A stretch of 64,000 bases of DNA, taken from positions 1 through 64,000 of the forward strand of contig JASAND010013074.1 of the NCBI GenBank assembly GCA_030248195.1, given 5' to 3'. A model generated the notes under the pieces. That model had not been told where the DNA came from and ran no database searches. It saw only the letters and a list, made by a program, of their open reading frames with translations. The position numbers and the translations under genes are program-made. Position 1 is the stretch's first letter. Every line of letters starts with the position of its first letter. This document shows positions 12,177 through 25,010 of this stretch, piece by piece. The DNA comes from Trissonchulus latispiculum (Eukaryota > Nematoda > Enoplea > Enoplida > Ironidae).

Positions 12177-12700
12177 TCATACTTAACTTGAATAATAAAC
12201 TCTCCACAAAATTCACTCTTTTGGTCCAGTTTAAGTTTGCTAGACTATAGTATAATGCCGCACTGTACTGAATGCTTGCTGTACTACGACATATATACTA
12301 CTAAGGTAATATACACCATTTTGCAAAAACTTATAAACCAATAAAATATTAAAATTTATTTTTTGATATCACTGTACTGTGCCTTTCCTAACATGCTACC
12401 TACCTTACCTTGCCTTCATAATGCAGTATATACCTAACTAACCAGCTTAATTTGTTATGGAAAACATCCATTTCCATTTTTGTTTTTCTGTTCTATTTTT
12501 CGTTCGTAGTTTCATATTTTATTAGTTGTTAAGGTTAACCTAACCACAAAAACTTTGGGTAACCCGAGTGAAAGAATGAAATATTTTTCTTTAAACTGTA
12601 AATAATTGGAGCTATTTCATGGCGTCATACAAAAGTTTCGGCCTAAAGTTGTTTTAGATGTGCTTCCTTATTGTGAAAGTCATTTATGAAACCTGATTAC
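12177..12700. other. Non-coding AT-rich sequence
   Basis: Between the hAT-like element and the tandem repeat. No gene, RNA or repeat family recognised. Confidence 0.4.
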
Positions 12701-12724
12701 TTTGTGCTGCAAGCTGATTATAGT

Positions 12725-12912
12725 AGCGTCCGCCTTGTTCGCGTTCTATACCTTAAGTCCGCGTCCGCGTTTTATACCTCACGTCCGCGTCCGCAAATTA
12801 TATCCCGCGTTCGCGTCCGTGTTTTATACCCCACGTCCGCGTTCACGGCCGCTTTTTATACCCCGCGTCTTAAGACGTTTCCGCGTCCGCTTTTTATATA
12901 TACTGGCCCGTC
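12725..12912. repeat. One-ended relative of the 107-2890 element (TCCGCG variant)
   Basis: Tandem 25-27-bp units of CGCGTCCGCGTTTTATACC lead into TTTTATATATACTGGCCCG, matching the right terminus TTTTATACTGGCCCA of the 107-2890 element. The repeated hexamer is TCCGCG instead of TCTGCA. No opposite end was found. Confidence 0.65.
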
Positions 12913-13064
12913 AGCTGATCGTCTATCCTGTCCTGTCCCGTCCTACTCACGGTGATTGAAGTTTTCGTTGTTTGCTATTGATTTGGTTTCTTTATTTTTA
13001 CTGTTACATATAATTTCTTATGCGATTCTTTCTGATTTATCTTTCTGAAAAAAAAGGATTTATA

Positions 13065-14328
13065 GCAAGCTTAACAAAAAAAAAATCAAAATTCGGTTTT
13101 TTGGCTGGAACTTTCGCAAAACTAAACCAAATCGATTACTTTGAGGACCCATGGATAGGTCTTGGGCTAAGCTTTAAAACCACCCCGGTTTCGTTGCTCT
13201 ACGGCCTACCAGTAAGTAGCAGTGGACGAAAATGTGTGATTTTTTTTTTGTTAAAGGTTTAACAAATAAAAAATCACCCGTTAACAAAAAAAAAATCAGT
13301 GGCGGATCGGATCCCAGAGAGCAGCTAGCAACTTTTTCTCATCAGTTTTGGATAGAGCGCACTAAATAACGTATTTAAAACCCCAAACCGCTAACCTAGT
13401 GCTCCAACTAAGGCAACTGACCCCGCCGAAGTCTTAGTGGTCACTGATGGCCCCCGACAGCGTCCAGTATGAAGTCTGGTGGCTCTAAAGTGCCGTTTTA
13501 AAGGCTAAAACGTTGTTTTTTCGTGTTTGTGAGTGATTATAACCTATTTCCAGGCATTTTGGCAGAGAAACTCAGAATTTCGTATGTTGCTGGGGTATGA
13601 CCCACGGTCACGTGACCCCCGCCGGACCCATCCGGACCCTCCAGGTACCAACTGGACAGTCCGAAGTGGCTATAAACATGTCCTAGGGGGTTTTCGAGGG
13701 CGCTGAATTCAAATCTGGCATTAGTTTTTAGGTAACTATGGGCTAATACTGACTTCTGGGATCACTTTTACCATCGGACGGTCCAGGCCTGGCTGGTTAC
13801 CAGGTTGGACTCCCAGAAGTGTCAGGTAACCTCAAAAACAACGTATATAAGGGTTTTCGAGGTCGCTGAGCTCGATTTTGACGTTAGTTTTGCTCTAGCT
13901 GCTGTTCTGACTTCAGTAACGAAACATAAAAATGATTTTTTATTTGTTAAAATTTTAACAAAAAAAAATCACCCACCCCAGGACGGCTCAGAGGTCCGAC
14001 TGGGAACTTCTATATATGTATCGATAGCCCACAGTCAGGACATGTCACATGCACAATATGGGTTGCCTAGAGTTTTCCTTTAGCAAATAGCAGCCGAAAT
14101 TCGAACTTCGGTCATGAACGTTTTTGAGGTCACTTTTGGGTACCCTCACTTAAAGGTCTGCCCTGAACGCATGGAGAGGGCCTAGGGGCTCAAACTCACA
14201 GGCTGTAATGTCGAGATGTGTGGCTATCACCATGCAAAAAATTGGGTCTCTGCGACTTTCCTGTGACTCAGGGTGGGGTGATTTTTTTTTGTTAAAATTT
14301 CGGGTGATTTTTTTTTTGTTAAGCTTGC
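13065..14328. mobile_element. 1.26-kb TIR element (GTTAA type)
   Basis: GCAAGCTTAACAAAAAAAAA at 13,065 and its complement ending at 14,328, flanked by TATA. Internal palindromes at about 13,238-13,276 and 13,932-13,971 repeat TGATTTTTTTTTTGTTAA with its complement, and further copies sit at both ends. Size and plan match the element at 6900-8169, but the core is GTTAA rather than GGGAAC. Confidence 0.8.
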
Positions 14329-14332
14329 TATA

Positions 14333-14800
14333 TGTTTATTTTTTGTGTTTTGTTTCGTTGGTTTTCCATGAGTTTGCTTTGTATATTTCGAAGTAAACAT
14401 TTAACTTTATTTGCTTGAGTAAATAAATAGTTTCCTTCTTCTTTCATTAGGGATCCCCCAGGTCCACATAATACCTCAAGATGGGGTCGGATGGGAATCC
14501 CCCATCCCCAAACTTACCCTTGTGCAAACCCATGTGTCTATCAGAACTTCATATTACCCTCTTCTTCTCTTAGTTCTCTTGTATACGTTTTCTATATTTT
14601 TTCAGGTAATTTTGGCAATTCAGGGAATTTCGTCTCATTGCAGAATTAGATAACCTATGGTTTTCGTCCTTTGCGCTATACATTGTGCTGTAGCTTAAGC
14701 GATTTCAAATTAATTGATTGTATTGTACTATTGAAGAGAACCAGCCTACGTACATATCTAGTAGCTGATATACGTATATATTTTGTGCTTTGGCGGCGTA
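14333..14800. other. Upstream region of the FAM102-like gene
   Basis: Unique-looking sequence between the TIR element and the coding start. No clear TATA or initiator assignment is possible from sequence alone. Confidence 0.35.
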
Positions 14801-14827
14801 ATGACTTTTGAGTTTGGGCACACTGTT

Positions 14828-16078
14828 ATGAGTCTATTTCGAAAGAAGAAATTTAAATTCCAAGTTGATCTGTTGGTAGCTGATCTAAGCGACATTCCTT
14901 ATGTTACGGCGGTTCTGTTTGCAAAGGTGCGACTAATGGAGGGCGGAAGCTTTATGGAGGAGACTCCTCGACTGGACGTATTAAATCATCACGTCTGCTG
15001 GGGCAGTCTGTTTCAGTTTATGTGTCGTATTCCCTCGGATCCCAGCACTGGAATGCTGGAACCCTGCGTCTGTCGTATTTCGGTGCGAAAAGAGCTGAAG
15101 GGTGGGAAGGCCTTTGAAAAGATTGGTTTTGTGGACGTGAATTTGTCGGAGTATGCTGGCTCGGGCGTGGACGGCCTAACCAGGTCTTACATTCTGGAAG
15201 GCTATAATGCTGGCTCTCAGCGACAGGACAATTCCCTGCTGCGGGTTAATGTGAGCATGACCCTCCAGTCGTCGGATCCCTTTTTTAAGGTTCCCCTGCC
15301 CAGCAACCCGTACGTTCCCCTGTCCGCCTCCCGAAGACAGTCCAATGATGTTGCGGCTCCGCAGGATCTCAATCCCAGTGAACGACGGGCTCCCCAGACT
15401 CCCCAGGAGGATGGGACCTCCTCCATTCATTCGTCGGTGACCTCCTCCTCTGGCTTTGACAGTCTCAGCCGACGCGGCGGTCATCACCCCTATTCCAGTG
15501 GTCAGTTGGCCACTCTGGACGATCCAGGAATAGGGGGAGCCGGCTTCTTTCCGACCAGCAGCGGAGCCAGCAGTGGGACGAGCGGTGTTACTGGCTCCGG
15601 CTCTGACTGGTTGCCTGGTCACAGTCGTAATGCTTCCTCGGCCAGTGTGCCTTCCAGCGGCCATGCCTCCGGTTCTGGTGCTAACCTGCCGCCCTATGTT
15701 AAGGCTCACTCTCGGCAGAGTAGCAGTGATTCCATGGGAGATCGTCGCCACAGTGATGTCTTTCCCTGCCCGTTGCCTTCTTCCTCCTCTTCCGTGGAAC
15801 GGGGTGTCAAAAAGCGTAACAGTCAGGAAGTGATGGGCAACAATAAACGAGTGGACAGTACTCGTATTGATGCCCAGGAACTGATTGATAGTCTAATTAA
15901 AGGCCATAATTTGAGCTGTGTGGCGGAGGAACGGAGTGACATTTCCACCGGTCTTCAACTGTACGTATCCCGGCAGGATGGAAAGGCTGCGCTGGGCGCG
16001 GCGGGACTAAAGACAGCCGGATCGTCAACCTTAGATACAAACTATGAACCTGTGATTATTGACCAAAATGTTTCTTGA
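14828..16078 (+). CDS. FAM102: FAM102/EEIG1-like NT-C2 domain protein, single exon
   Basis: Reading from the ATG at 14,828 gives 416 codons ending in TGA at 16,076. Residues about 1-155 form an N-terminal C2 (NT-C2) domain: a basic start with KKKFKFQ, then the family-typical stretch SVRKELKGGKAFEKIGF, then LSEYAGSG, a LEGY segment, RQDNSLLRV and a DPFFK end. These match the FAM102A/FAM102B (EEIG1/EEIG2) family in order and spacing. Residues about 170-330 are Ser/Gly/Pro-rich and probably disordered, with SRNASSAS and SRQSSSDS motifs that look like basophilic kinase sites. The C-terminus has a helix (DAQELIDSLIKG), LYVSRQDG and YEPVIID, as in family C-termini. Known members are cytosolic or membrane-contact scaffolds (EEIG1 acts in RANK signalling). 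An upstream in-frame ATG at 14,801 would add 9 residues; I chose 14,828 because the family begins just before the basic stretch. The absence of introns is odd beside intron-rich THADA. Confidence 0.93.
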   Translation: MSLFRKKKFKFQVDLLVADLSDIPYVTAVLFAKVRLMEGGSFMEETPRLDVLNHHVCWGSLFQFMCRIPSDPSTGMLEPCVCRISVRKELKGGKAFEKIGFVDVNLSEYAGSGVDGLTRSYILEGYNAGSQRQDNSLLRVNVSMTLQSSDPFFKVPLPSNPYVPLSASRRQSNDVAAPQDLNPSERRAPQTPQEDGTSSIHSSVTSSSGFDSLSRRGGHHPYSSGQLATLDDPGIGGAGFFPTSSGASSGTSGVTGSGSDWLPGHSRNASSASVPSSGHASGSGANLPPYVKAHSRQSSSDSMGDRRHSDVFPCPLPSSSSSVERGVKKRNSQEVMGNNKRVDSTRIDAQELIDSLIKGHNLSCVAEERSDISTGLQLYVSRQDGKAALGAAGLKTAGSSTLDTNYEPVIIDQNVS

Positions 16079-18639
16079 TGTGAACCGTGTTTCGTGGTTG
16101 TTAGATGTGTCCATATTAGGTATGCGTTGGGACTGGGCCTAAACATTAAGGCGTCCAAATCAATTTTTCTTATTTTCTACAGTTTTGGCAAATTTATATA
16201 TTATATATATATATAATACATATACGTATGATTACTACTACGGAAGACCAGTCAGACTCTAGTATTCATTACGAAACAACTGTTACTGAAGGTTAGCTTT
16301 TAACCTTTAGTTTCTTTTCTTTTTTTATTGTTACTGTTGCTTAATTCAAGTCGGCAGGACAAAAGGTAGGATTTTACAAACTATTCGTTTTTAGGACCAG
16401 TCAACGACAGACTGCCTACCTGAGCATGTGTCAGGCTCCGGTGGCCTATTGTTTTGTTTCGTTTTTGTTGTTTTGCATGTTATGGGGGTATTTTGAGGGA
16501 GTTTTCCCAGGGGAATTTTCGGAGCCGAAAATAATTTTTTGGCATAGTGTGCATGGAGAAACGCTAAAGTTCTCAAGAATTAAGTTAAAGTTTAAGTTCT
16601 GACATTTTTCGAAAATTGGCCTATTTTGCAAAAACTGGAACATCCAAACAATCCATAAATTCCGAGTTCCCTCCCATAACCCCAAAGATCGGCAAATTTC
16701 ACCATTTTTGCCCTAAATTTTCAAACATTTTTCCTGCTTTACCGGATTTTTGACTGAATTTTCGGTATTTTAGCTTAAAAACACCTAAAATTAGTATATA
16801 ATTTTTTGGCGATTTTTAGAAGTTGGTACACAGAAAACCCACAAAAATTAGAAAAATTTTCTAAAAATATGCCCCCCCTCGATGGACCCCCACCCAGATC
16901 GAGTGCCGCCTCCCATAAAAATAAGGCAGGAGCAGTGCGGGCTCACTGCCTTGCAGAAAGCTGGGATCTTTGCGCTTCCCCCCAGCCCTAGCTTTTGATT
17001 TTTTTACCAACAACTTTGAAATTTTGTATGGGTGTATATATACTGGAGTTTGATGAATTCAAAAATTTTAAAATATTTAAAATTAAATTTTAGCTTGGTT
17101 AGGGGAGCCCAAGGGAACCGAATATTTTTTAAAAAGTTAAAAAGCCTGGGTTATCTTTAAGTGGCGGTTCCCCCTCCACTTTTTGCCCCCCCCCCACTCG
17201 ACGCTTTTTCCACTCACTACAAGGTGCCCAGAAAATGCCAAATTTTAAGGATTTTTGTTCATAATTTTCAAAAAGTTTCCGGCTTCGCCAGAATTTTTGC
17301 AAAAAATCGTCTGTTTTGATGCTGAAATTTAATTTTTGAGCACTTTTAATCTTCGTTGTAGCAGGATATGTAGCAATCACGCAATTTTTACTGAATTTTA
17401 GCATTTTTGCCAATTTTATTCCCCCCTGGTCTTCCGCTCCCCACATGTAGGGGGGCTCCCCCCACGCCACCCACTTTTTTCGCCTAGAGAAAATCCAGTG
17501 AGCTCAGTATAAGCTAAGGTTGTAAACTTTTAAGATGCTAACTTGTACTGAGCTAGCGAACGTTTGAATCGAAAAACGGATTTCGGATTCGTGCTCAGCA
17601 CCCTTGAAAGCCCATATGCAAGTTTTCAGCAAAGTTTTTTCAAAAAATTTTTCGGTTCCCCTTGCTCCCTCCCCCTTGATATCTAAAATATAAAATTTTT
17701 AAAACTTCTGTATCCATCATCATCCATCGTCATCCTTCTGTATGTATATACCCCTGCAAAATTTCAAAGTTATTGGTAAAATATCAAAAGTTTTGGCTCT
17801 GGAGAAAAAACGTAATAGATCCGAAACTGTGACAAAGGAATGTATGTTTGTAAATGTGTATAGGAATATAAAGTATGCATATGTGTATATATACATAGAA
17901 GTATGCATATGTATATATAAATAATTTGCGCATATGTATTATGTAATGTGCGTGTAGTTCATGTACTTGGCAATTATTTCGTGCCTTGTAAACTTTGATT
18001 GTGTTGTGTTGTTAACTGTTTTTTGCATTGTCTGCATTTTTTATTGGATTTATTTGACTTTTGTACTCAGACAGGGATTAATTAGTGTAAATACCTTTTC
18101 GTTCATAAGGATTCCGCTACAGCTTCTCCGCTTCCCTCAAAGAAGTGTTCCCTGCTCAACTTTTACCAGGATAGGTACAAGGCCGCACCCAGGGGGGGGG
18201 GTTTCAAGGGGTCTAGACCCCCCTTTTGGGATGACAAAATAGAAACGTTTTGCAATTTCTAGGGCAAAAACACCCATTTTTAAAAAATTTTCGCGCCGTC
18301 GGCGCGATTATTTACTATTTGCAAGAAATAAACATCCAATGTCCATAATTTAGCTAAAAATGAAAAATTTTTCAAAATCCGGGGGGCTCCGCACCTCAGA
18401 ACCCCCCTTGCGTTTTACCTTCGACCCCCCCGCCCCAAAAGTGGGGGGGCCCACCCTCCATAGATATGCCAGTAGGGACCACAGCGAAATTGTATAACGC
18501 TGGCTACATATGCGTATGTCCGCACAATATTGTAGAATCCGGGAAAATTCGCTAAATGTTGTTGCCCGCTAACGAGAAACAGTTCTTTAATAACCCGTCT
18601 TTGAAACTACCTAAGCAAAACGTTTGTTTGTGGAAGAAA
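16079..18639. other. 3' side of the FAM102-like gene and A/T-rich, homopolymer-rich repeats
   Basis: 16,079-16,330 is probably 3' UTR. From about 16,390 to 17,480 and 18,180 to 18,470 the sequence consists of AAAATTTT-like and C/G-homopolymer stretches, including TTTCCGGCTTCGCC (17,277), which recurs as TTTTCCGGCTTCGCC at about 42,823. No genes seen. Confidence 0.5.
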
Positions 18640-21403
18640 ATTATGTAGGGGCGCGATAGCGCCCCTACATAATATGGGTATAAAGGCGTCTGCGCGGCCC
18701 CCTGGAGACCGTGTTGGCCTGGTGCCAGCTAATCAGAGGTCCGGCGGTGGTAAAAAGGTTACCATCGTAAACAACTCGAGTAGTACTACAAGTACCACCA
18801 TACTTTTGGTTCGAATTCGAAACTTCGAATTTTTGCACTAGGCGATAGTTACCGTGCGTTTGTTTTTTTTCTCGGTGAATAACGCTTATTGGAAATGCAT
18901 TTTACGGCTAAGTGTTGGAACGATGTGGGCATTTTGGCACCATACTACTATTATATGTTGGTAGACAGGATCCCCCATGCTACCTTTTTTTGGTCATTTT
19001 GGCACCTGGCCAATTTTGGCTCTGTGCCAAGGTCCCAAAGTCGGACTTTCGCTATTTTTCGCAAATTTTGGTCACACTTTTCTAGAACTGGGTAGAAGCT
19101 GGAGAGGTCTAGTATCTTTTTTTGAAAATTACTAGTAGGGGTGCATAAAGTAACGAGGGGGATTTTTTAATTTTGCTCCCTAGCTTTCAGGAGATGGGCC
19201 CAAACTTTGCATTTTTTTGGCCTGTTTGGGCGAAAAAGTTTCTAAGTCCCACTTTTACTAAGAGAAATGCCCTCAAAGTCACTAAAAATGGCGTTTTTCG
19301 GCCTTGGGCTGGTGCCCATATATAGTAAATCAGGGTCGCTGAAAACGATGAGCATACTGCCGATACCGCCAGGAGTGACCACTGGTCAGCATGACTCCCG
19401 TGGTTCCTCGCCCAGGGTCAAAGTTGGGAAAACTCCCTCTAAACAGCGTTTTTCGGCGTTTTGGTCGGGGGCATATATAGTAAATCGACTACGCTCGTTT
19501 CAATGGGCATATCGCCGAAACCGACGGAAGTGACCACTGGTCACTACGGTCTAGGAGTCCTATTGACCACTGGTCAAACGGCCAAAAACTGCGTTTTTCG
19601 GCGTTTTGGTCGGGAGCATATATAGTAAATCGACTACGCTCGTTTCAATGGGCATATCGCCGAAACCGGCGGAAGTGACCACTGGTCACTACAGCCTATG
19701 GGGCCTATTGACCACTGGTCAAACGGCCCAAAACAGCGATTTTCGGCGTTTTGGTCGGGGGCATATATAGTAAATCGACTACGCTCGTTTCAATGGGAGT
19801 ATCGCCGAAACCGACGGAAGTGACCACTGGTCACTACAGCCTATGGGGCCTATTGACCACTGGTCAAACGGCCCAAAACTGCGTTTTTCGGCGTTTTGGT
19901 AGGGGGCATATATAGTAAATCGACTACGCTCGTTTCAATGAGCATATCGCCGAAACCGACGGGAGTGACCACTGGTCACTACAGCCTATGGCGCCTATTG
20001 ACCACTGGTCAAACGGCCTAAAACTGCGTATTTCGGCGTTTTGGTCGGGGGAATATATAGTAAATCGACTACGCTCGTTTCAATGGGAGTATCGCCGAAA
20101 CCGACGGAAGTGACCACTGGTCACTACAGCCTATGGGGCCTATTGACCACTGGTCAAACGGCCCAAAACTGCGTTTTTCGGCGTTTTGGTAGGGGGCATA
20201 TATAGTAAATCGACTACGCTCGTTTCAATGGGCATACTGCCGAAATTGAGGGAAGCGTGCGACCTGTGGTCACTACGGTCTATGGGGCCTATTGACCAGT
20301 GGTCGAACCCCTTAAAACAGCGTTTTGCGGCGTTTTGGTTGGGGCATACATAGTAAATCCACTACGCTCGTTTCAATGGGCATATTGCCGAAATCGAGGG
20401 ATACACCAGTGGTCACTACGGTCTATGGGGCCTATTGACCAGTGGTCAAACCCCTTAAAACAGCGTTTTTCGGCGTTTTGTTGGGGGCATATATTGTAAA
20501 TCGACTACGCTCGTTTAGCATGGCACTGTTCAAGCTCCTTGTATCCATTACCGCATTGCTGGAAAGGGATCCTTTAAAATGACAGAAGGACAAGAAATAA
20601 AATGCTCCTCTGGAGCATGAAAAAGTAATATGGGTGATGGTGAGGTTGCAAAATCAAGAGAGGACTAGTCTTCAAAATGCTTAATATGGGGCTAGGTTAA
20701 AAAATAGAAGAGGACTAGGTTGTGAGCGAATTAATATGGGCACAGCTTCGCCGAACAACCCATATTCGCGGGATTTCACGTTTCGTCTTAGCTTAGAGCT
20801 ATCAATGTCAGTCAATAAAAAATTTAAGCAGTTGAATACTCATCGAATATAGCTGTTTGCATGTACTGTTAGACTCGCTGCTAGGAATATATACGTAAAT
20901 TATCATCATTTTGTTGTGTTGAACTACCGCAGGCTCTACTACTAGGAGAGGTCTAAGGATATGATGCTAAAGCTATTGGTCCAAGTCAGGAGGAAATAGA
21001 AGATCGTGGGAGAGTCCTAAATTATTCTTGAATATAAGTTGTTTTCCGTATAAATGGATACTTAAAATGCGCTGGTTAGTATGAAGCACTTATCGAAGAA
21101 AACGTTTGCTAAAATAAAAGTTCGAATAAAGCTCGAGCTCATACCGTAGCTGTAGGTTATTTATGAACTATACACCAAATGTATCGTGGATATATATACA
21201 TAATAATTTACATTTACAAACCGCGAATATGGGTTGTTCGGCGAAGCTGTGCCCATATTAATTCGCTCACAACCTAGTCCTCTTCTATTTTTTAACCTAG
21301 CCCCATATTAAGCATTTTGAAGACTAGTCCTCTCTTGATTTTGCAACCTCACCATCACCCATATTACTTTTTCATGCTCCAGAGGAGCATTTTTATTTCT
21401 TGT
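18640..21403 (+). mobile_element. Composite hairpin-array-foldback element, copy A
   Basis: Order: a 15-bp perfect stem ATTATGTAGGGGCGC with GATA loop (18,640-18,673); a conserved stretch to about 18,775; variable sequence; a 145-bp array (about 19,300-20,520); a conserved link of about 70 bp (20,520-20,589); then a foldback of two about 180-bp arms (20,590-20,775 and 21,222-21,403) around a core of about 445 bp. The outer arm ends in the palindrome ATGCTCCAGAGGAGCAT and TTCTTGT. The same order of parts recurs inverted at 27,288-30,180. No ORF encodes a recognisable transposase. Confidence 0.82.
19300..20520 (+). repeat. 145-bp minisatellite, about 8 units
   Basis: Units carry AAACTGCGTTTTTCGGCGTT, GGGGGCATATATAGTAAATC, GACTACGCTCGTTTCAATGG and GTGACCACTGGTCACTA. 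The TAGTAAATC sites at 19,478, 19,623, 19,768, 19,913, 20,058 and 20,203 are exactly 145 bp apart. It lacks the TTTGGTATCAAATGAAAG core of the other arrays. Confidence 0.94.
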
Positions 21404-24400
21404 GTTATGTACTTTTAATTTTGAGTTCTTTAAATCGAATTTTCCAGTTTATAGCGTTCAAGGTAGCTTTACTTGCGTAGACAACTTACTGTGTTCGGCT
21501 TAATAAGCGTTTCGCTATTTATATATTGTTTCTAACACTGAACTTATACAGGGCCGCAAGCAAACATAGTTGTCTGCTTTCTTCAGAATTCAAGAACAGC
21601 CATTTATATACTTCTTTTTTGATGAAATACGCCTACATAATACCCGACTGTCTGCAAACAAATATATGGTTGGTTGGTTGTAGATAGTTATGCAAACAGT
21701 AACATAACAAAACATTACGTATGTACGTATACACACAATACTGAGCAACAGACGAGCTTTTACGATTTTGTTCGTTGTTTGCGCCCTCCTGTCCTGTCCT
21801 ACAGTTTAACATGTTATGTAATAGCAGTGTGTAAACTAGTTCCAGCTGTTTTTCTCCTGTACTTCGGTTTGTTTTTTGCAGTCAAAGTGCCATTTTGATG
21901 GGCGAGCTGAATCTGATACAGAGCGAAAGAAGAAGAATGGCATTGAGAATTGAATGGAATGCTGGGAAAATAAGTTTATATATATACTGCAGCTGCTGCA
22001 GTTATATACTTGTTAAAATTCAAAATGCTTTTTTAAAGTCTGTCATGAACTGAGGAACTGAAAAAGAACCCTTCAGTTTATAGTCAATGCAATAAGACAG
22101 GTCTGCGTGACGAGCTTGCTTTTCCAAACTATCCACATTTGTAGTACTCGACTGCTGAGCTTAACATTCTATATATATATAAATGAGACAAGGTGTAAAC
22201 GAACGTCGAAAACACTTGCAAGCTTTAACCTAAAATATATAGAGAATATTTTTGGATCTTTTCTGGTATACACCCCCGCGTTCCCACTCCCCCCCACCGC
22301 TTAAAATGTGATCTATCGACCCGAAATTTGGTATCGCACATGCTTTTGCATACGTAATTAAAATTAGTTTGGCTTTCGAGGAGGAGCAAGGGGAAGTTGT
22401 CTGTGATTTAGTTAAAATGTTATATAACCGTTTTTCGATCCATCTGGTTCTTATTGTTGCAAAAGTTGTTTTTCGTAGAAATTGTTTTTTCGGTTTCGAC
22501 TAATTAAGGTGTCTGCATTGCCTCTTAAGGTGCTGGCTTCCTTTTGTGCAGTGCTTTTTTAGTAATTTTTTGAACCGCTATAACTTTCGCAATTTCGGGA
22601 GTTGAAAAGAGCTTTATACATCGTTTTAAAGCTTATTCTCTGTACATTCACATGAGCTTACGAAACTGGCAAAAGTAGCAAAAAAATTGCAGTAAGTTTT
22701 TGACATACTGACATCTAACATGAAGAATGTCGACCAAAAATCTTTGAACATCGATTTCTCAGAACTGAAAAATCGGCCAAAAGTTCTTTATGTGTCACGA
22801 TATGAAGGACATATGGACCGAGGGTCGTTTTTTTGGATTTGGTTCAACAAGTCTCAATACTCCAGAAAATCCGGCAAATGTGCGATGACACGAAATTTCG
22901 CAACTTCGCATTGAGTTTTCTTGCTACTCGATACGTTTTAGCCCAAACCAAGAAAAACGTCCCTCCGCAGAAGTGCGAATTTCAGATTCTGCCAAAAATT
23001 TCCGGAATCCGTCGAGTAGTTTTTGAGAAATCGATGTTCGAAACAAAATAATCGCAGTTTTGCCAAAATGGTTTTTCGGCCAAATCACCAGCTGAAAGCA
23101 ATAAATTCCGGCTACTAGGCATTCATAAAATGTGCATTTCGACGCTGTATCGATTGAGTATAAATAAGCCAACTTTGTCCCAACATGTGGCAGTAATTTG
23201 GAAAAAATTGATTTCCCCAAAAATGGCCATTTTTTGACCCTAAAAACAGTTTTTGCTTATACCGACTTAACCACTGGAGACAGCTCAAAAGTTGTAAGAG
23301 CAAAAATGTTCGTTTTCGTGTCCTCTTTCCAGCCATAGCAACCAATCCCGTGTCTTGTCTACTTACTGGGAGCCTAAGGCGAAAAACCAAAACTTTCTCA
23401 TCTTCTGGCCGAAAAAGACGGGACTGGTCCCAGAATGTTAAAGAGCACGGAAATAGGTTATTTCGTAAGTTTTAGCCATTTACGTAAAGGATTAAAGCCG
23501 TATGAATCAAAAATACCCGAAAGGAAACCAGTACCTTAAAGTGCAAACAATTTAACTAGATAGTTTAAATCCTGTAATGGTCAATTTAGTTTGCTACTTT
23601 TAGCAGGTTGGGTTTGTGTTGGCACGATTGCTGCATTTGGGCTGATTTTTATTGACAATCAGTGTATAGTTTAGTTATGTAATTTTGTAATTTTTGTTAC
23701 TTGTGTTATTTATGAATATACTTGTTTAATAATTATATATATGTAATTCCATAGATTAGGGCCTCATGTTACATCTACCTGAGTTTAAAAGTTAATTTTT
23801 ATTGCTTCAGTTTGAAGTGTTGAGTTTATTATGTACTTTATGCATATATAAGCATGTGTCTGTATAGATTTGGTATAGAACTTTATCATTATGTATCTGT
23901 TATCTTTTCAAGTGTATGCAGTACGTTGACCTTTATATACATAATAAAAATGAAGTCGTTGCAGTGGCTTACGTCTTGTTTGTTATCAGTTAAACGGCAT
24001 TGTATAAGCAACTTCTTTTTTGCAGCAAACTGATATTTGCTGCAGTTTGCAGCCTTTTTTGGCAAATTCTCGATTGGATCACACACACCCAAACGTCAAT
24101 AACAAAGTTTTAGGTTTGTATGTTTAAGTATGTTATGTTATGTCACGTGCGTGAACGCAGTTCTGCACAGAGCACAGACAAATCCAGGCGGCGTGTTTGG
24201 CTTGCGGAAAAATGTGCTACTTTTACATTGGCTTGATTTTAGCTAAGTCTAACTAGTCTGATATACGTATACATAGATTCATTGAAAGAATATATCAGTA
24301 TGATTAAAGTTAGAAAGCTCCTGAGATTACAGACAGGATTGGAAAGGTACTTCCGATTTGCTTGAACCTGGCAATTAGGGTTAGCCTAGTCTGTAAGAGC

Positions 24401-25010
24401 TCGCCAGACTGTAAAATGTTTTGATTCATGTGCGCTTTTATAAACAGGAAGATAATACACGGGCTTGCGGCTGAACTTAGAGCAGATAATGAGGGCTGTA
24501 GTTAGCTAGCTATGGTGTATGTACGTGAATACAGGGCTAAGTCTGAAAGTTCCAAACACAGCGAGATAGCTAGGCCGTGATAAGTTGGTAACTAACTCGC
24601 GGAGGGACTTGACTCGAGAATGAGAATTTTGAAGTTGATCTTGTAACAGACTGCGAGGAATGAGCTAGGTGTCTACGGCAGCTTTCTATTGCAATTCTAG
24701 GATTCTAGCAATTCTTGTTGGTCTAGTTACTTTTTTGTTTTTGGGAAACCCATCCACGTAAAATTAATGGGAAGTCCAGTTTTTGAATATCAGATTCTAA
24801 AGAAACTGATGGCGTAAAAGTGTTTTATCTCTCCTTGTACGTGGTTATCGTATTTTCCATTGTTCGATGTCATCAAAGTTCTGATGAAAACTTTACCATA
24901 CATCCATCATACACTGCCATAGCTAACTGGCATTTCTCAGAGTTTGGAAAGTGAGGGTCCTCCCCAGCCCCAGGGAGGGGGGAAAGTGTGGGTATGGATG
25001 CATTTCTACA
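21404..25010. other. Gene-poor non-coding region
   Basis: No supported gene on either strand. 22,310-22,400 and 22,560-23,430 contain degenerate, repeat-like phrases (GAAATTTGGTATCGCACATG at about 22,321). Short AT microsatellites occur near 22,175 and 23,735. Confidence 0.45.
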
